A model generated the notes under the pieces. The model did no database searches and was not told the origin of the DNA. It was given only the letters and a program-made list of their open reading frames with translations. A stretch of 64,000 bases of DNA from Megachile rotundata (lineage: Eukaryota; Arthropoda; Insecta; Hymenoptera; Megachilidae), in contig NC_134995.1 in the NCBI RefSeq assembly GCF_050947335.1, forward strand, positions 9,090,501-9,154,500, given 5' to 3'. A program made the position numbers and the translations under genes. This document shows, piece after piece, positions 27,201-39,200 of the stretch; positions within the stretch are counted from its first letter, which is position 1; every line of letters starts with the position of its first letter.

Positions 27201-30200
27201 GGCGTTGAAATTGAACAAATAATAATTTCGGTAATCGCTAATCCTTTGAATATTCTGAAGTTTCAATCTCCACTCGGTGAAATTCAATGCGGAGAATTTC
27301 AACCAATTTTAGTTGTCGAATTAATTCAAAACATTCATATGTGCTTTTTAATCGTTGAATAAGAGGTCCCTGAGGCGGCTACAGTTTTCATTTAATTTTA
27401 GAGTCTATTTCATTTCCATTTTGTAACTTTTGCAATGTACGGAGCTCTTTCGGGTCGGTTTCATAATAGTTCAAGCACCGATTGTATGTATTTTATATGA
27501 GAAGGTTATGATTAACTGGTTCTTAACGCTTTCGCTAAATGCGAGAGGAAAATTGGGGCAATGGGTGGAAGTACGGAAAAATTACGGAGAGATTGGTAAA
27601 TTAGGATACTGGAGAAGTGGTAGAGGGGTAAATTCATAGTAGATTGGTGGATTGGTGGATTGGTGGATTGGTGGATTGGTGGATTGGTGGATTGGTAGAT
27701 TGGTAGATTGGTAGATTGGTAGATTGGTAGATCGGTAGACCGGTGGATTGCTGGATTGGTGAATTGGTGGATTGGTGGATTGGTGGATTGGTGGATTGGT
27801 GGATTGGTGGATTGGTGGATTGGTGGATTGGTGGATTGGTGGATTGGTGGATTGGTGGATTGGTGGATTGGTGGATTGGTGGATTGGTGGATTGGTGGAT
27901 TGGTGGATTGGTGGATTGGTGGATTGGTGGATTGGTGGATTGGTGGATTGGTGGATTGGTGGATTGGTGGATTGGTGGATTGGTGGATTGGTGGATTGGT
28001 GGATTGGTGGATTGGTGGATTGGTGGATTGGTGGATTGGTGGATTGGTGGATTGGTGGATTGGTGGATTGGTGGATTGGTGGATTGGTGGATTGGTGGAT
28101 TGGTGGATTGGTGGATTGGTGGATTGGTGGATTGGTGGATTGGTGGATTGGTGGATTGGTGGATTGGTGGATTGGTGGATTGGTGGATTGGTGGATTGGT
28201 GGATTGGTGGATTGGTGGATTGGTGGATTGGTGGATTGGTGGATTGGTGGATTGGTGGATTGGTGGATTGATGGATTAGTAGAATGGTAGATTGGTTGAT
28301 TGATAGATTGGTAGATTGGTACACTTGTGAGTTGGTGAATTGGTAAATTGAGGAATTGGTAAATTAGAAAATTGGTATACTGTTAAATTGGTAGTTTGGT
28401 ACGTTAGTACGTTGGCAAATTGGTGAATTGTTGAATTGGTAAATTGGAAAATTGGTAGATTGGTGAATTCGCAGATTGGTACGTTGGTAAATTGTTGAAT
28501 TGGTAGACTAGTAAACTAATACATTGGTAAATTTATAAATTGGAACATTAGTAAATTTGTGAATTAATGAATTGCTGAATTGGTAGATTGGTAAACTAGT
28601 AGATTGTTAAACTTGTAGATTGGTACATTGGTAAATTTGTGAATTAGTGAATTGTCGAATTGGTCGATGAGTGAATTGGTAGATTGGTAAACTAGTAGAC
28701 TGTTAAACTTTTAGATTGGTACATTGGTAAATTTGTGAATTAGTGAATTGTCGAATTGGTCGATGAGTGAATTGGTAGATTGGTAAACTAGTAGATTGTT
28801 AAACTTTTAGATTGGTACATTGGTAAATTTGTGAATTAGTGAATTGTCGAATTGGTTGATGAGTGAATTGGTAGATTGGTAAACTAGTAGATTGTAAAAC
28901 TTGTAGATTGGTACATTGGTGAATTTGTGAATTAGTGAATTGTCGAACTGGTCGATGAGTGAATTGGTAAATTGGTAAACTAGTAGATTGTTAAACTTGT
29001 AGATTGGTACATTGCAAAATTTGTGAATTAGTGAATTGTTGAACTGGTCGATTAGTGAATTGGTAGATTGGTAAACTAGTAGATTGTTAAACTTGTAGAT
29101 TGGTACATTGGTAAATTTGTGAATTAGTGAATTGTTGAACTGGTCGACGAGTGAATTAGTAGATTGGTACATTAGCAAATTTGTGAATTAGTGAATTGTT
29201 GAATTGGTCGATTGGTGAATTGAGGACTTAGTAGATTAACAATTGGTAAATTAGTACACTGGTACATTGGTACGTTGGTACATTGGTACAATGGTATATT
29301 GAAACTACATTTACTCTCTAATTAAACATATCATAACCTACCTTCACAAAGATAGACACATCTTTCTAACATTCCCCCTTTCTTGCACTAATCAATCTCT
29401 ATGGCCGATTAATCTCAGCGAACAGACTCCAGCGAGAAATTATATTTGCCGGACGTTAATTGGATGGTAATCATCGCGTAGGAAATTCAACTAACCGAGT
29501 CTTGCGGGGATTATCGACACGGCCGAAGAGATATCGAATCAGCGGCAAGGTTGTTCATTTAAGAAACGTTTGATGGAAATCGATTGCCGTTCGATACGGT
29601 TTGCCTCGTTACGTCCCGCCATCTTTAATCGAACAGTCCAAAGAGAATTAATTTAACCTGTTCAGGTTCTGGTTTGTTCAAGACTTTGTGCAGGGTATTG
29701 CAGGGTTTGTGTCTTTGATGGATTTGGAAACTTACGCGAACTTATCTAATACAAACTTGAAAGCTTTAACCTACAATTTAATAGACTGGTCGTACATAGC
29801 CAGATAATTATTGACACAATGTTAATATAAGTGAAGAAACCTCAAATTTTAGGTATATTATTCTTTCAGCAATCCTTAGTGCTGATTATAATTCGAATCG
29901 AATGCAAAATTTAATTGCAGTGAAAATTCGAGTCTCGGTTATCACGTTCAAACTGTACTGTGCGTCACGAGTACGTCACGATATTGCAGACCAAGCTTAA
30001 CCAGTTAACTGTGTAATTTGGTTTTAAAAATCCTTGACGCGTAATTAAAGCAACGTACGTTGAATGTAGAGCAGATCCCGTCGAAAAACTCGATAAAATG
30101 TTCCCCGGTAAAATCAACAGTGACGTAATAAATGGTGCGACGCATACGTTGCGTCACCAGCTTCGCTACACAGAAACAAGTGTATCAAAGTTCCGCGAGC

Positions 30201-33200
30201 GAAGCGAAAGAATTTAGTCGACGAGAAACTCGTATAAAAAATTGAAAAACCCGAAGGTATTCGTGTGTTTTGTAGTTGTGTAGGTACAAGTCGAGGGATG
30301 TTGGCAAACGAGAGGAAGAAAAGAGTAATATAAAGTGAAAGGTACGGCTTCGCTTTTAACCGGCAACGTAAGGTTTCGATGTAATGTCAGAATCAAATAA
30401 AAGTTTTACCAAGGTTCCGAGTGGAAACTTGAATTTCCGTGGGGCTTCGGAACCCCCGTTTTACAGAAACCGATTCCGGTAAATCGGCGTTGAAAGTTCG
30501 CGTGTCGTCGAGTGTTTCTTACCGCGAATTCAAAGTTACACGCGTGCACACGCAATACTTCTCTCAATTGATCGAATTTGCTTCTTGAAACCTTCAATTA
30601 ACCCCTTGATTTCGCGCTTGAAATTCGATTAGCGAAGTTTCGTATTATGTTCTGCGGCTCCTGGAAATTTGAACGCTAACTTGGTAAACAGCGTGGGGTG
30701 GAGTTAACATCCTATGTTTAGGACGCAAAGGAACAACGGGAAATGATAGGAAAATTTGCTGGAGGAAAATTGATAGCGTGGAGGTATCGGTTGTGTTCGT
30801 TGCTTCTGATGCTTGCGATCATTATGGGTTTTGTGGCTTTTAATTTGCAGTTAATTTATGTTCATTTGTAGGAGTTCGATCGATTAATACAGTATGTAAA
30901 AAGAAGAGAATATGTTATATATAAGTTTTATTATATTTTTCTTTTAATTATAAAATGACAGAATGGTGTGACACATGTTTATAATGTTCTTTGTATTATA
31001 AAATAACAGAATTATATTTTACATATTTATTTTTTCTTGCTAAAAATTATTATTTGAGCTGACTCTGGTTTTAGCGTTCAAATATTGGCGCGCTTTCAGA
31101 TCAACATGACCGCGTGTCACGTGACGTAGGTCACATGATGTGATGCCAATGTAAGTGACGTTAACATATGCTACAGTCTTATGTAACAATATATTAACTT
31201 TAAACAATAATAATTAGTTAATGTTAATGTTGCTTCTCACAATATAAAATCTACCAACTCCAAAATTCAAAAATCTTAAACTAAATTTTCAAATCCCACT
31301 TGAAACTAGTATAACTGCACTGAGAACTGTAATAATAAAAATTTCCTACAATTTCACACAAAAGTATTAAAAACAGTCATCTATTAATCTACCAATAAAA
31401 GAAAAAGAAATCACGAATATCCTCCTAAAGTGTCAAAATCATTTCGGCCTCTATTAATCTCAATTTAGGTACCGCGAGTCAAATGATTAATTATTTCGAA
31501 TTATTCCTAAGTGCATTAACATTCCGGACTCGATCGTCGATAAATTCATCAAGCCGCACTACATTAGTGATTTGTGCGGTTTAATTTATACACGATATAT
31601 GAGCTCGCGCCAACACGCACACACTCTCGCCCTCAATTGGCATATTCTGTTTCTGGAGTTTGCGAATCATCAATTATCGGATTAGTTTACGAAACTGTGC
31701 GTTAAGGATCGATCAGTTTTTGCTGATTTATCGGTCAATTTGCTAATTGCTCGCTCGTATAATTTGTTCGTGGATCATAATTCGTTGTTCGATCGTTAAT
31801 CTCGCATTCTGTTGGCGATAAATACACGTCACACGTTATTTGTTATTTTCGAAGGTTCCGAGTAATTATCAAATTGATTTTTCGCCTCTTGTTATTTTCC
31901 TGGACGTCGGCCATGAATTTGCGCGAAATAATTTTGGTAATGGACTCGGTAAATTTAGTGCTTTGGATGTTCGATGTGTGCATGTAAATCTAATCAAAAT
32001 TATAATTCACTTTTATGTTAGATTAAAATTTTGAAGTTTTATCATTTAGTTACATTTATATTAAATTATGGTAAATTATGTGAAATTTAAATTAGAGTCA
32101 TTTGTTTAAATTATTTATTTGGGATTTTTCTTTTTATATGACGTCATTTGATCAATTACATATGTATGTGTTCAATTAAAATGATTAGAGTTCTCATGTG
32201 TGTAGACATATGTGTTATAACATATGTTTAACATATCATATGTTATAATACATGTTATAGCATATAACATGTTAAACATATATTATATCATATGATATAT
32301 TAAACATATGTTATAACATATGATATGTTAAACATATGTTATAACATGTGTAGTAACATGTGATATGTTAATCATGTTTAATAACATATGACATGTTAAA
32401 CATATGTTATAACATGTGTAATCACATATGACATGTTAAATATATGTAATCACATATGACATGTTAAACATATGTAATCACATATGACATGTTAAACATA
32501 TGTAATAACATATGACATGTTAAACATATGTAATAACATATGACACGTTAAATATCCATTATAACATATGATATGTTAAACATATATTATAACATATGAT
32601 ATGTTAAACATGTGTAATAACATATGACACGTTAAACATATATTATAACATATGATATGTTAAACATCCATTATAACATATGATATGTTATTACATAAAA
32701 CTAACAAATGTACCCAGAATCCCAAATAAATCTCCCGAAAATTTTCCAAAAGCCACATGTAACGTAACATATGAATATGCATATGTTCCCGTCTCATTTT
32801 GCGTGCGCGAAATGTAACATTACCGGTGTAATATCACCATTACGAAACGCGGAGAAGGTGAGCGTTACACGGAATTAACCCGAGCAAATTTGAAACTAAA
32901 TCCCGAGCTCAAGAGAACAAATGACAAATCGAGAAGAACAAACGGAAAGCTCATAGAAGCTGTTCGTGTACACGTGTCGTTGCAATTTAACGAGAAACCT
33001 GAAAACTTTGCCGCCGTGCCCGCCACCACGAACGCCATTACAAGGATTGCTGCAATTAGATCCTTTTAGAAACCGGATTTTTACCCCGCAACCGACAATT
33101 TCCTTCATTAATTTTTATTTCATTCCGGAATATTACGTTGTGCAGGTTCAGACCGTTGAAAGTTGCCGCTACCCTTTCGCCTTTTTCATTAAGAACGAAC

Positions 33201-36200
33201 AATTTTAAAATGAATCTATGGCGAGCCGTAACCCCTTTAATGGATATCTCCGAATTTCGAAGATTCTCCTTTAGAGAGGAAACACGTGTCGTAGGTTTGG
33301 AAATATTGGACTCGAGGGGAATATTTGAGGGAACGTTTGTTGTTGGTTTGAATTTCCCGCTCTTTTTTACGAGGTTATGTTCTGCGATGGTTAGGGATAA
33401 TTTCTTTAGATACTTTAGATTGTTTGGGGTTGGGAAATTTTAGGTTATGAATTTTATTAATAGTAGTAAAAATTTACTAATTCACAGTATTAAGGATATT
33501 TGATAATTTACTGATTTGGTAATTTGGTAATTTTTAAAATTCATAAATTGATCATTTGCTCGGTTAATAATTTGCTAATTTCCACACTTGACAGTTTGAC
33601 AATTTGCTAATTTCCTCATTTGACAATTTGACCATTTGCTAATTTCCTCATTTGACAAATTGACCATTTGCTAATTTCCTCATTTGATAATTTGAAAATT
33701 TGCTAATTTCCTCATTTGACAAATTGACCATTTGCTAATTTCCTCATTTGACAATTTGACAATTTGCTTATTTCCTCATTTGACAAATTGACAATTTGCT
33801 CATTTCCTTATTTGACAATTTGACAATTTGCTAATTTCCTCATTTGACAATTTGAAAATTTGCTAATTTCCTCATTTGACAATTTGACAATTTGCTAATT
33901 TCCTCATTTGACAATTTACTAATTTGCTGATTTGACAATTTGACAATTTGTTAATTTACTCATTTGACAATTTGAAAATTTGGCAAATTTGCACATTTGC
34001 TCAACCGACAATTTAATAGTTTGCTAATTTGACAAATTAACAATTTCATAATTTGTCAATTAGTCAAATTGCTAATTTATTCATTTGACAATTTGACAAT
34101 TTCATAATTTGTCAATTAGTCAATTTGCTAAATTGTTCATTTAACAATTTGAAAGTTTGACAGTTTAAGACTAATTTGTTAATTTGCTAATTTACTAATG
34201 CACTAGTTTGACAATTTAACAATCTAACAATTTCCAAATTTAGCAACTTGATAACCCAAAAATTCCTAATAATTACATTAAAACCTACTAATCCCAAAAT
34301 ACATAATTTATGTAGTAAAACGAGAGTAGCGAAACTAAAGGTATAAATCGTGAAGTTGTTGGTATGGTACTTCTGCAGGGGTTGCTACAAGTTAATCGGC
34401 AACCTGCAAAGTTTGAAATGTGATTTTGCGGAAGTGGATTTAATGTCGTTAGAAAGGCAGCCGTGATTGAAGCCTTTAAGGGTTAAATTCTCCTCTTACG
34501 AGCCAGAGTCGTTTGTTTCCCTATGTTCCACTTGATTTTCCGACATTTTCTGCTCGATTCGTGTGAAAATCTACCTTCCGACTTACATAACTACATTTAA
34601 CCATTTCATTTCGTTCTCTTCATTTATTTACGTATTTATTTTTATTGAAAATAGGGAGTGCAAAGATGATGAGGTTTTTTACAGTCTATTATGTATTTGG
34701 AAATTTAGAAAAGTTGGAAAATTTGGAAATTTGGAAAAATTGGGAAAATAGGGAAAGTTGAGAAAATTGGGAAAATTGGGAAAATTGGGAAAATTGGGAA
34801 AAATGGGAAAATTTAGAAAATTTAGAAAATTTGGAAATTTTGGAGAGTTGGAAATTTGAAAATTTGGAAATCTAGGAATTGGGGATTTAGGAATTTGGGA
34901 ATTTAGGAATTTGGAGATCTAGGAATTTGAAAATTTGGAATTTGGAAATTTAGAACTTTGGAAATTTGGAATTTGGAAATTTGGGAATTTGGAAAATTAG
35001 GGATTTGGAAATTTAGGAATTTGGAAAATGAGGGATTTGGAAATTTAGGAATTTGGAAATTTAGAACTGTGGAAATTTGGAATTTGGAAATTTAGGAATT
35101 TGGAAAATTGGGGATTTGGAAATTTAGGAATTTGGAAATTTAGGAATTTGGAAATTTAGGAATTTGGAAATTTAGGAATTTGGAAATTTAGAACTTTGGA
35201 AATTTGCAATTTGGACATTTAGGAATTTGGAAATTTAAGAATTTGGAAATTTAGGAATTTGGAAATTTAGGAATTTGGAAAATTAGGGATTTGGAAATTT
35301 AGGAATTTGGAAATTTAGAACTTTGGAAATTTGCAATTTGGAAATTTTGGAATTTGGAAATTTGCAATTTGGAAATTTAGGAATTTGGAAAATTAAGAAT
35401 TTGGAAATTTAGGAATTTAGGAATCTTGGAATTCGGAAATGTTGGAATGTAGGAATGTTAGAATATAGAAATCTGGGAATGCACTAATGTTGGAATGTGA
35501 ACATGAAATTTCGTTATATAGAAAAGTGGAAACACTTCCCACATTCAGAATCGTAAAACTTTCCACATCTAAAAATCTCAAACCTCAGAAATTTAAAACT
35601 GGAGCATTCCCCACTTTGTAGATACAATCATTCCACATATTACTTCATCAAATTCCTTCCAAACGAGAAAATCGTAAAAGCACACATTTCACATACAACA
35701 AAGTGAAATAAAACAATAAAGCGCCGCCAGAAACCCGAATATCGCGAGTGCAGCAACCTAACCTAACCGCAGAGATTTTGTCCGCGATTTTTCCAAAAAA
35801 ATCTGGGTTATCCACGCAACCGTGTTATCAACTTTACAGCGCAACCTTGCAATGAAATACGACGTAATAAAGTTTAGATAAAAATATCTACTAATTTATG
35901 TTGAACTTCATAACAGTTCAACCAGTAACTTAATAATCGTACCGGGTTATATTTTCCCAGAGAGCATGATTGTATCTATTTTAACAAAGCGCATTTCTTT
36001 TTACTGGCGGTTCGTGTACGGTCCAGATATAATGAAACGAATTGTTATAATTTAATAAGACGGAAATACTTATATTATCTAGATGCACAGAGCATCTGGG
36101 ATTACAGAAGTTGCGTGCTATGCATGCAGCACATAATTGGCCTAGCATTGTGTATACAGCTTCCTGTTACGAGAGAACAGCAAACTAAAATACGTATCTA

Positions 36201-39200
36201 AACTTTGTGCACAAATTGTTTGGCGGAAAAACAGGCAGACTCGCGGCGAAATACGGTTTGACCGCTATAAAGTCAACTTATGGCTGTTTCGTGGCGAATC
36301 AGAGAACCGTGCGTAGATTTCGCCTACGGGTTATTGCGGAAATGTGTTTTCGAGGATTATACAGGGGATAGAAAAATTCAAATTCTACTGCAGCTTGTTA
36401 GTATTCCGTTCATATCGAAACAATACAATTTTGTTGGCAAATACTTAGTGCCATTGTTTCGGATAAAGTGGAACTGGATTTCTATGGAAGCGTGTTATGG
36501 CGGCGCAGGTGAATGTGGAGATGCATGTAATTAGATACGGGGTAGATTTTATAAGTTTTATACATGTGAAATTCTTTTAATTTTCATTGTTTAATTTGAT
36601 AATGGGAAAATTTAGAAATTTTCTGAGTTTTCAAATTTCCAAATTTCCAAATTTTTCAATTTCCAAGATTCCAAATTTCCCAAATTCCAAATTTCCAAAT
36701 TTTTCAATTTCCCAAATTCCAAATTTCCCAAATTCCAAATTTCCCAAATTCTAAATTTCCCAAATTCCAAATTTCCCAATTTCCAAATTTTTCTATTTCC
36801 AAGATTCCAAATTTCCAAAATTCTCAAATTCCAAGATGCCAAATTTCCAAGATTTCAAATTTCCAAGATTCCAAATTTCCCAAATTCCACATTTCCAAAT
36901 TTCCCAAATTCCGAATTTCCCAAATTCCAAATTTCCCAATTCCAAATTTCCCAATTTCTAAATTTTTCAATTTCCAAGATTCCAAATTTCCAAAATTCCC
37001 AAATTCTAAGATTCCAAATTTCCAAATTTCCAAATTTCCCAATTTCCAAATTTTTCAATTTCCAAGATTCCAAATTTCCAAAATTCCCAAATTCCAAATT
37101 TTTCAATTTCCAAGATTCCAAATTTCCCAAATTCCAAATTTCCCAAATTCCAAATTTCCCAAATTCCAAATTTCCCAAATTCCAAATTTCCCAAATTCTA
37201 AATTTCCCAAATTCTAAATTTCCCAATTTCCAAATTTTTCAATTTCCAAGATTCCAAATTTCGAAAATTCCCAAATTCCGAGATGCCAAATTTCCAAGAT
37301 TTCAAATTTCCAAGATTCCAAATTTCCCAAATTCCACATTTCCAAATTTCCCAATTTTTCAATTTCCCAGATTCCAAATTTCCAAAATTCCCAAATTCCA
37401 AGATTCCAAATTTCCAAGATTCCCAAATTCGAAGATTCCAAATTTCCAAGATTCCAAATTTCCCAATTTCCCAATTTTTCAATTTCCAAGATTCCAAATT
37501 TTCCAATTTCCCCATTTCCAAATTTTTCAATTTCCAAAATTCCCAAATTCCAAGATTCCAAATTTCTCAAATTCCTAATTTCCAAATTCCACATTTCCCA
37601 AATTGCAAATTTCCCAATTTCCAAATTTTTCAATTTCCAAAATTCCCAAATTCCCAAATTCCAAGATTCCAAATTTCCAAATTTCCAAGATTCCCAAATT
37701 CCAAGATTCCCAAATTCCAAGATTTCTAAATTCCAAGATTCCCAACCTTCCAAAATTGTTCAAATATTAGATCTTTTAAACTGTAAAATTTCCAAATTGA
37801 CAAACTGTTGAAGACGAGGAGATCCGTGGACGAATAGTGTCGTAATTAATTATATACAAAGCACAAAAACTATTTATTTAAGAACGATACAAAATACAAT
37901 CAGAATTACGTGAGAAGAATATTAGAGAACAAAATTGAATCGAAACATGCGAACACAAGAAGGAACGAACAATGATGATTAACATCGCTAGATGGAGACA
38001 AATGTTAATGCTAATTCGTGTATCGCTCTTATATCGCTTTTATCTCCAATACAAACTTCTAAATTTCCCCACTTGCAAGTCCCAAAATTCGCAAATTTCG
38101 TAAATTTCCAACATTCCATATTCCCAACCTCCTAAAATTCCAATCTCCAATTTTTTCCAAACACAATTAAATCCAAACCGAAACTTCAATCGTCCCATAA
38201 AATCGAAGCACCATACTCGAAGCGCGAGTGCGTGACGAGGATAGCCGGTGATTGTAGTGCAATGGGTTAATGAGGCTGTAACTACTTGTTGCAGGGACGC
38301 GTTGACCCGGACGGCCGATATGAACGGCGAATTGCGTCTGCAATGTTTGCGGAATTTGACCGATCTGTTGTCCCGCACGTTTAAGGAACAATTTGTGTTC
38401 CCCGCCCTCGGACACGAGGACATAACAGTGAGCTTCTCTCAGCTGGCCGTACTTTGGCAGCAATGGCTGCCGCAGGAGGCCCTGGACACGTTTCGAACCG
38501 GTGAGTACACCAAATGCGTTCTGTGCCACTGGCTTTTACCATGCCACGGACTGCAATTTCTATGGACAGAGAGCCACGGTGTTTCCTAATGGGTAGTATG
38601 CTTGCCAGAGAACACGAAAATCGGATTAAATCAAAAGGGACAGAGACTTAAGGCCACCGGCTTGCCGGAAGAACGTACGCTGCTTGCGAATTAATAGTTC
38701 CAACTCTAGGAACATGCTCTCTGACGGCATTTACGTTTCTTCTTTAGAACGTTTGCGTTTAGTGTTCTCCGATGGAGGACACTCCGTGTTCATCGATACT
38801 ATTGGTTTCATCGAAACAAAGTTTCAGAACGTGGGAGACTGTTTAATTTTCGTGACTCAAAATTTCACAATTTTTGTAAGGGAGTTATAGTTTGGACATT
38901 TTCAAGATTTAACATTTGACAATTTCTATGTGAGAATTGGAGAGTTTGGAAATTTTAGCAGTAGTTACAAATTTTTTATGTGGAAATTTAAGAATTTTCG
39001 AGTTTTTAAATTTCTGTATAGAAATTTTAAGATATAGAAGTATCTAAATTTAGGAGCTTGAAAACTTAAAGGTTAAAAATGTGCAAATGTAGAGTTTTTA
39101 AAATTTAAGAGTTTGCAAATTTCAAACTAAGAATGTAGAAATTTTTAATTCTTCCAAAGTTCAAGTACAAAATTTTTTAAACTCTGAAATTCCCGAACTC

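Noticed and set aside
27512..28324. 270-codon NPPIHQST-type frame and overlapping plus-strand frames
   Set aside because: Perfect octamer repeat; all three plus frames and the reverse are open.
355..29300. Regularly spaced repeats as possible CRISPR arrays
   Set aside because: There are no unique spacers; units are directly contiguous, and the DNA is eukaryotic with spliced exons.
30214..30597. Frames inside and beside dispersed repeat copy A
   Set aside because: The copy B alignment shows indels that break the frame; no transposase motif.
38040..38529. Minus-strand frames of 120-127 codons opposite exon 4
   Set aside because: Shadow of SMPDL3 exon 4.
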